Origin: Lysinibacillus sp. FSL M8-0337
GTDB taxonomy: Bacteria; Bacillota; Bacilli; Bacillales_A; Planococcaceae
Reading direction: 5' to 3'
NCBI RefSeq assembly: GCF_038593855.1
Contig: NZ_CP151996.1
Coordinates: 4,464,001-4,528,000, forward strand
Length of the DNA stretch: 64,000 nucleotides
A program made the position numbers and the translations under genes. Within the stretch, counting starts at the first letter, position 1; the number at the start of each line of letters is the position of its first letter. Under the pieces are notes generated by a model. That model did not search any database. It was given only the letters and a program-made list of their open reading frames with translations, and had not been told where the DNA came from. This document shows, one piece after another, positions 52,788 through 63,189 of this stretch.

Positions 52788-53203
52788 TTATCCACCTTTA
52801 CATTTCATTTACAAACAAATTATCCACAAAAGTTATCAACATATCCACAAGTAGTTTCTATATATTGTGTAAAGTTATTTACTTGATACAATATATTCTG
52901 CTGGCTGTTCGCAGTAACTACATTTTGTGGATAACTTTTTTTCCTTTTCTACTTTATCCATAATTGGGAATACTTTTTGCTCCGCAACAAACATGTCTAA
53001 AGCGTGATCTATATGCTTTTCGCAACTGAATTTTTCCATTTTTTCATGTCTCCTTATTTTCCGAAATTTCCACAAACTTATTCACAATTCGGTCTATGTT
53101 ATCCACAATCTATTGTAACAAAGGAATAGCAAGTAGGAAAGAAAGGCTTTCTCTCGCTACTTGCTGTGTAAAGTAATTATTCACAAATTTCTAGTTATCC
53201 ACA
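52788..53203. promoter_or_regulatory. DnaA-box cluster around rlmH and the CxxH/CxxC gene
   Basis: Perfect TTATCCACA boxes occur at 52820-52828, 52926-52934 (minus), 53099-53107 and 53195-53203. TTATTCACA occurs at 53078-53086 and 53177-53185. One-mismatch boxes occur at 52788-52796, 52833-52841 and 52841-52849. In B. subtilis one of the oriC-proximal DnaA-box clusters is at yydA (rlmH), so the site is probably conserved. Confidence 0.75.
52875..53039 (-). CDS. yyzF: CxxH/CxxC protein (YyzF-like)
   Basis: This 54-residue protein is started at ATG 53039 (MEKFSCEKHIDHALDMF), with AAGGAGA upstream; a longer frame to 53075 crosses that site. The conserved CEKH (CxxH, near residue 6) and CSYC (CxxC, near residue 43) would bind zinc. 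It matches the small YyzF family encoded next to rlmH in Bacillales. Function unknown. It contains one of the DnaA boxes in its coding sequence. Confidence 0.85.
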   Translation of the reverse strand: MEKFSCEKHIDHALDMFVAEQKVFPIMDKVEKEKKLSTKCSYCEQPAEYIVSSK

Positions 53204-53254
53204 TCTATATTTGTAAATTCTCTTAGTAAAATACATCTTGCGGATTAATTTTTT

Positions 53255-53295
53255 AAATTAAAAATCGGTAGTAGATTTTACATCTACCACCGATT
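53255..53295 (-). terminator. Terminator of htrC
   Basis: ATCGGTAGTAG and CTACCACCGAT pair with one mismatch and are followed by TTTTTAATT on the minus strand. Confidence 0.75.
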
Positions 53296-53301
53296 AGCTT
53301 A

Positions 53302-54600
53302 TTACAATGAATCGCTATTTGTTAATGTTAGTGTTAATTCCACTAACTTACCTTCGCGGTATACTTTCATTGTTAATGTATCACCAATTTTTTTGTCGTT
53401 GTACAAATGCTTACGTAAATCAATCGAAGTTTCGATTTTTTTACCGTCCATTTCAACAATTACATCATATTGTTTCACGCCTGCTTTTGAAGCTGGTGAG
53501 TTAGCGATAACATCTGTAATGACAACACCTGTTGTAATTTCTTTAGGTAATTTTAATGTTTGTTGTTGGTAGTACGCTGGTACGTCTGTTAAATCGACTA
53601 ATGAAATCCCCATCGTTGGACGTTTCATTTCTCCATTTTTCTCTAATTCCTGAATAATTGGAATTGCTGAGTTGATTGGAATTGAGAAGCCCAGACCTTC
53701 CACTGACGATTCGGAAATTTTCATGGAGTTGATGCCGATTAATTCACCAGCTAAGTTCACTAGTGCACCACCACTATTACCAGGGTTAATAGCAGCATCT
53801 GTTTGTAACACTTCTTGTTGCCAATCCGCAACCTTGTCGCCATTTAAATCAACTGGTACTGAACGGTCTTTACCTGAAACAACACCTGTTGTTACAGAGC
53901 CATAAAATTCTAAACCTAGTGGATTCCCGATTGCAATCACTGTTTCACCTTGTTTTAGTACATCTGAGTTACCAAATGTCGCCACTGTTTTAACATCTTT
54001 TGCACTGATTGAAATAACAGCTAAGTCTGTCCAAACATCGCTACCGACTAATTGTGCCTCTTCTTTTGAGCCGTCTTGCATTGTTACTTCTAACTGTTTT
54101 GCGCCTTCAATAACGTGATTATTTGTGACGATAAAGGCTGTATCACCTTCTACTTTATAAATAACACCTGAGCCGCTTCCTGTTTCTTTATCTTGGGTTG
54201 TTTGCTGATTCCAAAAACCGCCACTTGCCACTTCTTGAATATTGGTAATACCTACAACAGCACCTGATGCTTTTTCTACAGCACCTGTAACATCCGTTGT
54301 TACTTCGGTTGCAACCTGATTGATGGTTGTCTCATTTTTACCAGAACTACTTGTTGTTGTCCCCGGCATCTGATTGACAAGCCCAGGAAGCATTAGCCAC
54401 ACGAGTAATGCACCGATAATAACCCCTATTAGACCACTAAAGAAATAGCCACCTTTTCCTCCGCCGCCGTCTTTCTTTTTAGAACGCTTCGCTTGCATTT
54501 CTTTTTCCTCACGTTCCAATCTCTCCTGTAGAGGGGATTTTTGGATCTCATCATTATTTAGAAAATCACTGTTTTTATCATCATCATTTAAATAACTCAT
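53302..54600 (-). CDS. htrC: HtrA-type membrane-anchored serine protease
   Basis: This 432-residue DegP/HtrA protein (YycK/HtrC position) is started at ATG 54600 (MSYLNDDDKNS) behind GGATGAGG. The N-terminal 50 residues are cytoplasmic and charged, followed by one membrane helix (GGYFFSGLIGVIIGALLVWL). The protease triad is visible: His in VTNNHVIEG, Asp in TDLAVISI, Ser in INPGNSGGALV. A C-terminal PDZ domain (about 325-420; ITDVIANSPASKAGVKQYD) follows. It degrades or refolds envelope proteins under stress. A strong terminator separates it from walJ, so it has its own transcription. Confidence 0.94.
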   Translation of the reverse strand: MSYLNDDDKNSDFLNNDEIQKSPLQERLEREEKEMQAKRSKKKDGGGGKGGYFFSGLIGVIIGALLVWLMLPGLVNQMPGTTTSSSGKNETTINQVATEVTTDVTGAVEKASGAVVGITNIQEVASGGFWNQQTTQDKETGSGSGVIYKVEGDTAFIVTNNHVIEGAKQLEVTMQDGSKEEAQLVGSDVWTDLAVISISAKDVKTVATFGNSDVLKQGETVIAIGNPLGLEFYGSVTTGVVSGKDRSVPVDLNGDKVADWQQEVLQTDAAINPGNSGGALVNLAGELIGINSMKISESSVEGLGFSIPINSAIPIIQELEKNGEMKRPTMGISLVDLTDVPAYYQQQTLKLPKEITTGVVITDVIANSPASKAGVKQYDVIVEMDGKKIETSIDLRKHLYNDKKIGDTLTMKVYREGKLVELTLTLTNSDSL

Positions 54601-54697
54601 GTTCCTCATCCTTTCGTACAACTTCTATCTATTAATTCTTGCCTTTATCATACGATTCAAACATTAAAATTACATGAAAAATAAATAAAATGGGCAT

Positions 54698-54746
54698 AAA
54701 AAATAGCTGTTCAATGCATTAACTATAAAATGCCATTGAACAGCTT
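54698..54746 (-). terminator. Terminator of the walRKHIJ operon
   Basis: AGCTGTTCAATG and CATTGAACAGCT form a perfect 12-base stem with a T tract on the minus strand, 39 bases after the walJ stop. Confidence 0.9.
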
Positions 54747-54784
54747 TTCTTTTTTATATGAACGCTTGAAATCTTGATTTTTCT

Positions 54785-55573
54785 TTAAACCATTACTAGT
54801 TTTGTTGGCTCTTCAGCATCCGTATCTACTAAATGAACATACTCACCTGCGATAATCCCGCAAGATTGCAACGTTTGTGTCACACTCATGCGCGCAAGCT
54901 CTTTCATATTATTATCTTTACTTAAATGGGCTAAATAAATATTCGTTGGCTTCTCAAATACTACTTCGCTCATTGCAATAGCAGCATCTTCGTTCGATAC
55001 GTGTCCTACATCACTCAAAATACGACGTTTTATAGACCACGGATAGCGCCCCATTTGTAGCATGTTAACATCATGATTACTTTCAAACACGAAGGAATCT
55101 GCGCCACGGATAATGCCCTTCATACGATCACTAACATAGCCTGTATCGGTAATGACCACGAGTTTACGACCATTTTCATGAAATGAATAAAACATCGGAT
55201 CTGCTGCATCGTGTGAAACAGCAAAGGATTCTATAGCTAAAGAGCCAAAATGCTTCACCGTCTCCATTTCAAACTCAAAACGTTGCTCTAGCGGAATATC
55301 TCCTACGAGTCCATCCATCGCTTGCCACGTTTTAGCATTTGCATATACCGGTACATTGTATTTCCGAGCCAATACGCCAATTCCTTTAATATGATCACTG
55401 TGCTCATGTGTAACTAAAATGCCACTTAGCTGTTTCATATTGCGATCGATTTTTGTGAAGAGCTGCTCCATCTTTTTGCCACTTAAGCCAGCATCGACAA
55501 TAAATGCATGATTATCGTTCTCTACATAAATCGAATTGCCTGTACTACCACTTGCTAAAACACTAAATCGCAT
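54785..55573 (-). CDS. walJ: Metallo-beta-lactamase-fold nuclease WalJ (YycJ)
   Basis: This 262-residue MBL-fold protein has the metal motif [12 protein letters not shown] (near residues 55-66) and further ligands in SHDAADP, ITDTGY and LAHLSKDN. In B. subtilis YycJ is a 5'-to-3' exonuclease associated with DNA mismatch repair and cell-cycle coordination. It overlaps nothing but starts just after walI (two-base gap); GGGGAG within the walI end serves as its ribosome-binding site. Confidence 0.94.
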   Translation of the reverse strand: MRFSVLASGSTGNSIYVENDNHAFIVDAGLSGKKMEQLFTKIDRNMKQLSGILVTHEHSDHIKGIGVLARKYNVPVYANAKTWQAMDGLVGDIPLEQRFEFEMETVKHFGSLAIESFAVSHDAADPMFYSFHENGRKLVVITDTGYVSDRMKGIIRGADSFVFESNHDVNMLQMGRYPWSIKRRILSDVGHVSNEDAAIAMSEVVFEKPTNIYLAHLSKDNNMKELARMSVTQTLQSCGIIAGEYVHLVDTDAEEPTKLVMV

Positions 55574-55575
55574 CT

Positions 55576-56409
55576 TTAAACTCCCCAGTCTTCTTCTTCA
55601 ACCTCTTGCTTGTCCTCTTGAATTTCAATAATCTTGCCTTCCACAGCATCAACAAAAAACTCTTCTATTTCACCGTCTTCTAATTTCACTCGTACTTCCC
55701 ATGTTGGTAATAATACTTGTGTTTGCGTTAAATAGACAAGTGTGGAATAGCCTAGCTGCATCTTGTCAACATGTGAATCTGGCTTTAAAAGCCCTTTTGC
55801 GTATAATGCCTGTACCACTTGAATCGGTGGTAGCACACTTTGTTGTTGCTCCACTTCTTCAATACTATCAAGCATCGTTTGTTCATACATCGTTACTTCA
55901 TCGTTGGCATTCCATTGTATTTTTAACAGTCCACTCTTATTGTAATAGAGCATTCGATTTTTTGTTTTTTGAAAGAAGATGGCTACACGCTCTTCGCGAT
56001 TAACTTTCCATAATCCATAGGAACTGCCTTCTTTAATATTCGCTTGCACAAATTCTGTGAAACTGGCATCATCATTAACATTTCGCAATTTCACTGGATT
56101 TGCGAGAATGACATGCGCCTCTTTTCCTTCTAATTTTGCATCTAAATTATTTACGCGATGATTAGGATTGGTAAAATCAGCAGCCGTAAAAGTGTGGACT
56201 TTACCAGTAATAAAGGTAGCTGATTCCACATTATTCGGCAAAACACCATACGTAATATTATCCTCTTTTAAACGGGCATCTATCGTTTTCTCACCTGTTA
56301 CTTCAACGCTTTGCGCCTCATTGTAACGATTTACATATAATGAGTATAAGAAAATATTTAAAATTAAAAAGACGACTATAAAAATGGATTTTGTTCTATT
56401 CCAATCCAT
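55576..56409 (-). CDS. walI: Regulator WalI (YycI)
   Basis: This 277-residue protein has one N-terminal membrane helix ([18 protein letters not shown]) and an extracytoplasmic YycH-type fold. YycI and YycH form a membrane complex with the WalK transmembrane helices and restrain its activity. It overlaps the end of walH by 14 bases. The C-terminus is acidic ([12 protein letters not shown]). Confidence 0.92.
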   Translation of the reverse strand: MDWNRTKSIFIVVFLILNIFLYSLYVNRYNEAQSVEVTGEKTIDARLKEDNITYGVLPNNVESATFITGKVHTFTAADFTNPNHRVNNLDAKLEGKEAHVILANPVKLRNVNDDASFTEFVQANIKEGSSYGLWKVNREERVAIFFQKTKNRMLYYNKSGLLKIQWNANDEVTMYEQTMLDSIEEVEQQQSVLPPIQVVQALYAKGLLKPDSHVDKMQLGYSTLVYLTQTQVLLPTWEVRVKLEDGEIEEFFVDAVEGKIIEIQEDKQEVEEEDWGV

Positions 56410-57718
56410 TTTTTACACCCCCAAGCATTTCAGGTGTCAGTAAAACCCATGAACCATTGCGAATTACAAACCAGCTTGGTTCTAATGTAAATAATCTTAG
56501 ATTTTCATCTTGTGTTAAATAATACCCAACAGCAATTTCATCGATATCTGATAATACAATATTATTAAGCTTATGAATTTTTTCAACAATTTCTGTACCC
56601 GATGGCAGTTCTTTTATCTCTTTTTCCGATATGTCTAAAGAAAAGTAAGGGCGTTTATAGCGGAAAATGCGTGTATCTCCCCATACCGTTGTTATACGAG
56701 TTGTTGCTTGATCACTATAGACAGGGAAACCTTGTAAATAAAGCTGATAATCTAATTGATTTTTACTCGGGTTGCCCGATACATAGCGGTAATCCGCCGT
56801 GAAGCCACCATGTTCGTTGATAAATTCAAAACTATCTTTAAAGAGTTTCGATGGCTCTATGCTTTCGCTACTTTCGGCTGCTGGATAGACATAAGTCAAT
56901 GATTTAAACCTTGTATCCACAGTCATAAGAGACAAACCATCTGTATATTTTTCAAATGTCGCACTTTCTACATTACGCTGTACAACGTTTGGCTCTGAAA
57001 ATAAGACATTTTTAAATAATTCAGGTGAAAGTTCATTCATATAATACGTATATTTTACGGATTCAATTGTATCATTTGGCACATAAAGCGACGTATAGCC
57101 ATCTCGTTCCACTTCTTTATATGCACTATGCAGTTTGGATGGTTCAATAATATCTTTTGCAAATTGATTGGCATTTGTAATACTTACATGTGAGCGTAAC
57201 AGTGATTTGTTAGAGCTACTAATGAAATACATTTGCACTTCTTTGTTAGCATAATTTGTCCAATCAATTATAATGCGATTAAACGTTGTCTCTGGTAACT
57301 CTTTTTCACCAAAGTTAAAAATTGTACCTAGCTCTGAAAAAGGAATTTCCCCAGCAAAAAATACAGTCATACGATTATTAGCACGTATCATCTCATTAAC
57401 ATTTGCTGGTGAAATATTATTGTTCACTCGAACTAGGTCTAGGATGTTCCAACCATGAAAAATATTCATAATATCTTTCATGGCACCGTTTGATACAGTA
57501 CCTGTTAATTCTTCTTCACTACTATAAAGAGCTTTATACGGCTTAATAACATCTTCTATTTTCTTTTGTGTACCAATTAAAATTTCCTTACCTTCTGTTT
57601 GCTCAATTACTTTGTAATCAGGCGTATATGTCCAGATAATGAAAGTTAGCACAACACTTAGCATAACGAGTAGAAATAAAACAATGGATTTTACTGGTTC
57701 TATATATTTCATTCCCAC
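56396..57718 (-). CDS. walH: Regulator WalH (YycH)
   Basis: This 440-residue protein has one N-terminal membrane helix (IVLFLLVMLSVVLTFIIW) and a large extracytoplasmic domain. It negatively regulates WalK together with WalI in B. subtilis. It overlaps walK by ten bases and walI by 14, consistent with translational coupling. The length is close to B. subtilis YycH (455). Confidence 0.92.
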   Translation of the reverse strand: MGMKYIEPVKSIVLFLLVMLSVVLTFIIWTYTPDYKVIEQTEGKEILIGTQKKIEDVIKPYKALYSSEEELTGTVSNGAMKDIMNIFHGWNILDLVRVNNNISPANVNEMIRANNRMTVFFAGEIPFSELGTIFNFGEKELPETTFNRIIIDWTNYANKEVQMYFISSSNKSLLRSHVSITNANQFAKDIIEPSKLHSAYKEVERDGYTSLYVPNDTIESVKYTYYMNELSPELFKNVLFSEPNVVQRNVESATFEKYTDGLSLMTVDTRFKSLTYVYPAAESSESIEPSKLFKDSFEFINEHGGFTADYRYVSGNPSKNQLDYQLYLQGFPVYSDQATTRITTVWGDTRIFRYKRPYFSLDISEKEIKELPSGTEIVEKIHKLNNIVLSDIDEIAVGYYLTQDENLRLFTLEPSWFVIRNGSWVLLTPEMLGGVKNGLE

Positions 57719-59574
57719 TCACCTGCCTCGTCAAAATCGTCTAATTCAAATGGTAATGTGAAGAAAACGGTTGTCCCATATCCCTCTTCACTTTCAGCCC
57801 ATATCTTCCCACCATGTGCCTCAATCATTTCTCGCGCAATCGCTAGCCCAAGACCTGTACCACCCATAGAGCGTGCCCGCGCGCGATCCACGCGGTAAAA
57901 ACGGTCAAAAATACGTCCTACATTTTCTTTTGGAATACCCATGCCATCATCCGAAATCATGACCTTCAACGTATCTCCTTGGACGGTAAAACCAAAACGG
58001 ACACTACCTCCATCTGGAGAATATTTTATTGCATTTGAGATCACATTATCAATTACTTGCGTCACCTTATCTGTATCAATTTCAACGTAATAGGATGTCT
58101 CTGGAAGTAATCGTTCGAATGTTACATTTTCTGATTTAGACATTTCAAAGCGATCGATAATTCGATTAAAGAATGAATTAAATAACACAATATCTGTATT
58201 CAATTTGTAATTACTACTATCCATTCGTGATAATTGTAGTAAATCATTTACTAAACGAATCATTCGCTCTGTCTCTGTTTGCGTAACATTTAAAAATGTA
58301 GGCGCTATATTTTCATCTTTCCAAGCCCCATCAATTAATGCCTCAAGGTAACTACGCATCGTTGTTAACGGTGTACGAAGCTCGTGTGAGACATTCGATA
58401 CAAACTCTCTACGCTCCATTTCAATCTTTTCCTGCTCCGTAATATCATGAAGTACAGTAATTAACCCATTAATAAACCCTGTTTCTTTTTGAATTACCGA
58501 GAAATTGGCACGTAAAATATACGGTGCCTCTGCCGTACTAAAATCCAAGTTGACAGCATCATTCATATGGATTAAATCCTCAAAGCTATATTCTTGGTCG
58601 ATGCCTAACACCGAAGCGATTGGCCGTCCCAATGTGATATCCCTCGAAATATGCAATAACTCTAAGGCTGGATCATTAATAAGAATAATACGTCCTTTAC
58701 GGTCTGTTGCAATTACACCATCGGTCATATTACTAAGGACCGAATGAAGTTTCCGTCGTTCAGCCTCTGTCGTCGATTGAGACTCTTGCAATCGATTGGT
58801 TAAATGGTTAAACGTAGTAGCCAATTGTCCGATCTCATCGGTTCCATAAACTCGTACTTTACGAGAAAAGTTCCCTTTCGCCATGGCTTGTGCTTGTTTA
58901 CGCATATCCGCAATCGGCTGCGTAATAGTGCGTGCTACTAAAATGCCTAAGAAAATAGTAACCACTAATGATACAGCAGTACCACCTAGGAAAATACGGT
59001 TAATATCACTCATCTGCTCAAAAACGGATTCAATATTTGCTTCAATGTAAAGCACCCCGATAATTTCATCATCAGGGCCAGCACCATCACGAATTGGCGT
59101 TGCTAACACCCATACTCGATTTCTCGTTTTATTGTCCAGTTTTATAAGATCAAATAGTGTTTCGGCTGATATTGCTCGACGGACAAGGTCTGTATTCGAA
59201 CGTTGGCCTATTAAATTTTGATTATCTACTTCTGAAGTTGCAAGTATACGCTGTCTACTATCAATTACGCGAATTTCTAAAATATCGCCTGTCGAAACAT
59301 CCTTCAACCCTGTGGAAAATTCTTTTACAATGGATTTCAAACTTTCCTCAAGCGAAGGCATACTTTCATCGCGTTCTTTTAAAATTTCTTCACGAATGCT
59401 ATATTGCATCAAATCTACACGCTGAAAAATAGACTCTTGAAAATTACTTTTCAAATTTTCCTCTAGTTGCTTTGCAAAATAGATGCCTATAATTTGTAAC
59501 GCCAACATAATCAACAAAATATAAATTAGTACAAGCTTGACATGAATTGATTTAAAGAAGCTTACTTTCTGCAT
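57709..59574 (-). CDS. walK: Essential cell-wall sensor histidine kinase WalK
   Basis: This 621-residue protein has two membrane helices (VKLVLIYILLIMLALQIIGIYF is cut by convention; second near residue 190) flanking a PAS-like extracellular domain, then HAMP (about 205-260), a cytoplasmic PAS (about 265-370), HisKA with phospho-His in FVSNVSHELRTPLTTMR, and HATPase_c (DDGMGIPKENVGRIF, GGTGLGLAIAREMIE). WalK phosphorylates WalR to control autolysins and peptidoglycan metabolism. It is the second gene of the operon, six bases after walR. Confidence 0.97.
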   Translation of the reverse strand: MQKVSFFKSIHVKLVLIYILLIMLALQIIGIYFAKQLEENLKSNFQESIFQRVDLMQYSIREEILKERDESMPSLEESLKSIVKEFSTGLKDVSTGDILEIRVIDSRQRILATSEVDNQNLIGQRSNTDLVRRAISAETLFDLIKLDNKTRNRVWVLATPIRDGAGPDDEIIGVLYIEANIESVFEQMSDINRIFLGGTAVSLVVTIFLGILVARTITQPIADMRKQAQAMAKGNFSRKVRVYGTDEIGQLATTFNHLTNRLQESQSTTEAERRKLHSVLSNMTDGVIATDRKGRIILINDPALELLHISRDITLGRPIASVLGIDQEYSFEDLIHMNDAVNLDFSTAEAPYILRANFSVIQKETGFINGLITVLHDITEQEKIEMERREFVSNVSHELRTPLTTMRSYLEALIDGAWKDENIAPTFLNVTQTETERMIRLVNDLLQLSRMDSSNYKLNTDIVLFNSFFNRIIDRFEMSKSENVTFERLLPETSYYVEIDTDKVTQVIDNVISNAIKYSPDGGSVRFGFTVQGDTLKVMISDDGMGIPKENVGRIFDRFYRVDRARARSMGGTGLGLAIAREMIEAHGGKIWAESEEGYGTTVFFTLPFELDDFDEAGEWE

Positions 59575-59579
59575 TTCCT

Positions 59580-60293
59580 TTACTCCTGTTCAGGATTTCG
59601 TAAATAATACCCTACGCCACGTCTAGTGACAATCCATGCCGGATGACTTGGATTATCCTCTATCTTTTCACGAAGGCGACGAATCGTTACATCGACTGTA
59701 CGTACGTCACCGAAATAATCGTAACCCCATACAGTTTGTAAAAGATGCTCACGCGTCATCACTTGTCCAATATGTTTTCCTAAATAATGTAGCAATTCAA
59801 ACTCACGATGTGTTAATTCAATTGCTTCATCGCGCTTCATCACCTGATAAGCGTCAGGCTGGATAACAAGAGAGCCTACTACAATCTCATTGGATGTTTC
59901 CTCTTCTTCCTCTGCCGCAGGAGCTACTACTTGAAGGCGACGCATATTGGCTTTCACGCGTGCGATTAGCTCCCTTGTACTAAATGGCTTCGTTACGTAA
60001 TCATCCGCGCCCATTTCTAAGCCTAATACTTTATCAATCTCTGAGCCTTTAGCGGTTAACATAATAATAGGGAAATCATATTTTTTTCGAATTTCTCTAC
60101 AAACTTCCATACCATCTCTTTTTGGTAACATTATATCTAACAGCATTAAATCCGGCTGCTCTTCCTCAACCTTTTCTAATGCTTCATCTCCATCATACGC
60201 ACAAATTACTTTGTAGCCTTCTTTAATTAAATTAAACTGTAAAATATCTGCGATTGGTTTCTCATCGTCAACAACTAAAATTGTTTTACTCAT
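59580..60293 (-). CDS. walR: Essential response regulator WalR
   Basis: This 237-residue OmpR-type regulator has a receiver ([12 protein letters not shown], phospho-Asp in [13 protein letters not shown] near residue 53, [13 protein letters not shown]) and a C-terminal winged helix (about 135-235; [35 protein letters not shown]). It controls cell-wall hydrolase genes such as M23 and NlpC/P60 peptidases, so the M23 gene just upstream is a likely target. The start is ATG with AAAGGGAGAG upstream. Confidence 0.97.
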   Translation of the reverse strand: MSKTILVVDDEKPIADILQFNLIKEGYKVICAYDGDEALEKVEEEQPDLMLLDIMLPKRDGMEVCREIRKKYDFPIIMLTAKGSEIDKVLGLEMGADDYVTKPFSTRELIARVKANMRRLQVVAPAAEEEEETSNEIVVGSLVIQPDAYQVMKRDEAIELTHREFELLHYLGKHIGQVMTREHLLQTVWGYDYFGDVRTVDVTIRRLREKIEDNPSHPAWIVTRRGVGYYLRNPEQE

Positions 60294-60458
60294 ACATTCT
60301 CTCCCTTTCGCTATTCATCTATTCTAAACAATGTGTATTTGTAAAGTTACTACTCTTAACTCTAACATGCTTTTTGCTTCCATGCATTATTCACGAACAG
60401 TTTCCGTATTTCGACAATTATTTCTCGGGAAATAATGTAGATTTTTATGCTTACTATA

Positions 60459-60490
60459 CAAAAAAGCAGCCCACTATTTGGACTGCCTTT
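60459..60490 (-). terminator. Terminator of the M23 peptidase gene
   Basis: On the minus strand AAAAGGCAGTCC and GGGCTGCTTTTTT form a hairpin, one mismatch, followed by T residues. Confidence 0.8.
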
Positions 60491-60495
60491 TACAA

Positions 60496-61962
60496 TTACT
60501 GACCTACATATGATAAAGGATTGACCAGCTCACCATTTTTCTCAACTTCAAAGTGTAAATGTGTACCTGTTGAATTTCCTGTAGAGCCCATAATTCCAAT
60601 AACAGAACCTTTTTCAACAACCTGCCCAACACTAACCTTAATAGAAGATAAGTGTCCATAAAGCGTTGTATAGCCGTTTTTATGATTAATAACAATGCGA
60701 TTACCATAGGTACCAGAAACGCCAGCAGCTACTACTACGCCATTATCTGAAGCTAGTATATTGTAGTTACTAGGACGAGCAATGTCGATTCCGCGATGGA
60801 TATCACCCCAACGTTGTCCCATAGCACTAGATACATAGCCTCCTACTGTTGGCCAAACAAACTCGCCCGTTCCACGAGACGAGATTACTTTTGTACCTAC
60901 TACTTCAATATGATCCACTGGTTGTTGTAACACTTTTTCTTCTAAAGCTACTTTAGAAGTGCGTGTGCCATTTTCAGTCGTGATTAAGTAAGAGGTTTCC
61001 TTTTTCCCGTTAACGCCTTGTTGTTTTATAACGGACTCCCCTTTGTACATTGTAGGGTCTTCTTTCATTACTTTTTTAAATGGAATTGTATCTGTAACGG
61101 TCTTTTCTTGTTTTACTTCAATGGTTACAAATGGTTTTGCAACCGTAACATTTAGTGCTTGTCCTATTTGTAACACTGTATCTACTGTCAGACCAGGATT
61201 TAATGCAATTAACTCAGCAGTTGTTAAATTATGCTTTTTAGCGACTGCTCCTAATACATCCCCTGATTGAATTTTATATTCCTTTTGCTCAAGGGATCCT
61301 GTCATTAAGTGTTTCACTGCCTCTTCAGGCGATACAATGGCATTAGGATTTACTTTTTGTGTTACACCTGAAACACCTTGTTTAAACACAATATTTAACA
61401 GGCGTGATTCACCAGACTGTAAAGCTGGTAATTCATTTATAGATTGTTGGTTTGCAAGTAAATCATCTAACGCTGGTTGAGAAACATATTGTAACTTTAA
61501 TAAGCGAATTGTTTCTTCATAGGCTTTCGCATCTTTTAAAAAGGTGATTGGCTTATTATCTACTAGTAATGCAAAGGCAGGTGATTGTGCAACTAATGTT
61601 TGCTCTAATTTCGCCAAAGTTTCTGCATCCTTTGTTTCATTACTAAACACTTGCTCTGGTATTATTTTCACAACCGAGTTAGCATCGATTAATAAGTCTT
61701 TATACTGATTACTTGCTTGCTGTTCTTTCGATGCAATTATTTCTTGAACAGCTTTGTCATCAGATACAGCACCCATATATTCATTTTCTACATATACATG
61801 ATATATTTTATTTAGTGTTTCTTTATGATTATTTTCTTTTGTAAAGCCTGCGCTTATTGTGAAACTAGCCATTAGTACCGCAATAATTGACACTTTTTTA
61901 AAAGAAGAAAAATTGTAGGTGAATCGATTGCTTTCTTCTTTTTTATTACAAGACGAACTCAT
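60496..61962 (-). CDS. LysM-G5-M23 peptidoglycan endopeptidase
   Basis: This 488-residue protein is started at ATG 61962 (MSSSCNKKEESN), eight bases after AAGGGG; a TTG at 61980 lies over that site. It has an N-terminal membrane or signal segment (VSIIAVLMASFTISAGF), about 170 unassigned residues, LysM (about 228-275; YKIQSGDVLGAVAKKHNL), a G5 domain (about 278-355; FVTIEVKQEKTVTDTIPF) and an M23 domain (about 365-485) with HRGIDIA (zinc His and Asp) and HLHFEVEKNG. It cleaves peptide cross-links in the wall. Similar genes neighbour walR in related Planococcaceae. Confidence 0.93.
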   Translation of the reverse strand: MSSSCNKKEESNRFTYNFSSFKKVSIIAVLMASFTISAGFTKENNHKETLNKIYHVYVENEYMGAVSDDKAVQEIIASKEQQASNQYKDLLIDANSVVKIIPEQVFSNETKDAETLAKLEQTLVAQSPAFALLVDNKPITFLKDAKAYEETIRLLKLQYVSQPALDDLLANQQSINELPALQSGESRLLNIVFKQGVSGVTQKVNPNAIVSPEEAVKHLMTGSLEQKEYKIQSGDVLGAVAKKHNLTTAELIALNPGLTVDTVLQIGQALNVTVAKPFVTIEVKQEKTVTDTIPFKKVMKEDPTMYKGESVIKQQGVNGKKETSYLITTENGTRTSKVALEEKVLQQPVDHIEVVGTKVISSRGTGEFVWPTVGGYVSSAMGQRWGDIHRGIDIARPSNYNILASDNGVVVAAGVSGTYGNRIVINHKNGYTTLYGHLSSIKVSVGQVVEKGSVIGIMGSTGNSTGTHLHFEVEKNGELVNPLSYVGQ

Positions 61963-62279
61963 CAATAAAGCCCCTTCCAACTTTAGCCTAACATAGGTTT
62001 AATTACCCACAAAGATTTTGCACCACTATAATGTACCATAAAGAAAATGGCGTTTGAATATTTTATCCCTTTTGTAATGAAAATGTATTATTTCTCTACT
62101 AATTGTTACATAAATCTTATATTTGATAATCTTATTCTCACTCCTTTTATTTTTAAATTAGGAAGTATTATCCTTATTATTTTGTTTTAAATGAGTATTT
62201 AAACATATTTCTTTTTACTTTTTCAATATTTCGATAAAATAGAGTAAGAGACGTATACTAGTTGATTGGAGCGATTGAT

Positions 62280-63176
62280 TTGAGTGATTCACAGACCACT
62301 AAGGTAGCTAAGGCAAGGCAGCAAAAAAAGAATACAGTTCGGAAAATAACCGCCCGAATTGTTATGGTTGCCATAGGTGCCGTCATTATGGCATTAGGAC
62401 TAGAGCTATTTTTAGTACCAAACCACATTATGGACGGAGGAATCGTTGGTGTTTCCATTATTACCTCGCATTTATTAAGCATACCCCTAGGTATTTTCAT
62501 CTTCGTTTTAAACTTACCTTTTATCTTTTTAGGCTATAAACAGATTGGTAAAACATTTGCACTTTCTACAGGGCTTGGCATCACTGTGCTCTCCGTAACA
62601 ACAATCTTCTTACATAATCTTGAACCATTTACAACAGACACATTACTTGCGACAGTTTTTGGTGGGATGATTTTAGGTATTGGTGTCGGTATCGTTATAC
62701 GTTACGGCGGTTCTTTAGATGGAACTGAAATTTTAGCCATTTTATTTAATAGAAAATCTCCATTCTCAGTCGGAGAAATTATTATGTTCTTCAATGTACT
62801 GATCTTTACTATTGCGGGTTTTGTTTTCACATGGGAGCAAGCTATGTACTCTATCATTGCCTATTATATAGCCTATAAAATGATTGATATTGTTATACAA
62901 GGGATGGAAGAGTCAAAATCTGTTTATATTATCAGTGATGAAATTGAAGAAATTGGTCAAACTATTATGGACCGACTTGGTCGTGGGGTAACTTTTCTTC
63001 ACGGGGAAGGGGCCTACACAGGCAACGACAAAAAAGTTATTTTTACCGTTATTACACGCTTAGAAGAATCAAAATTGAAAACAATTGTCGCGGAAATAGA
63101 CGACCATGCATTCCTTGCAATAGGGAATATTGCAGAAGTTAAAGGTGGCCGCTTCAAGAAGAAGGATATTCACTAA
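62280..63176 (+). CDS. YitT-family membrane protein
   Basis: This 298-residue protein is started at TTG 62280 because GGAG lies eight bases upstream; a TTG at 62262 precedes that site. It has five or six membrane helices (KITARIVMVAIGAVIMALGLELFL is split by convention; PNHIMDGGIVG loop; IRYGGSLDGTEILAIL) and a C-terminal cytoplasmic DUF2179 domain (about 225-298; GRGVTFLHGEGAYTG). YitT paralogues are numerous in Bacillales; function unknown. Confidence 0.93.
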   Translation: MSDSQTTKVAKARQQKKNTVRKITARIVMVAIGAVIMALGLELFLVPNHIMDGGIVGVSIITSHLLSIPLGIFIFVLNLPFIFLGYKQIGKTFALSTGLGITVLSVTTIFLHNLEPFTTDTLLATVFGGMILGIGVGIVIRYGGSLDGTEILAILFNRKSPFSVGEIIMFFNVLIFTIAGFVFTWEQAMYSIIAYYIAYKMIDIVIQGMEESKSVYIISDEIEEIGQTIMDRLGRGVTFLHGEGAYTGNDKKVIFTVITRLEESKLKTIVAEIDDHAFLAIGNIAEVKGGRFKKKDIH

Positions 63177-63189
63177 AAAGCACAGCTTG

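Noticed and set aside
52788..53203. DnaA-box cluster as the chromosomal origin itself
   Set aside because: No dnaA, dnaN, rpmH or AT-rich unwinding element adjoins it, and a similar cluster at yydA in B. subtilis is separate from oriC.
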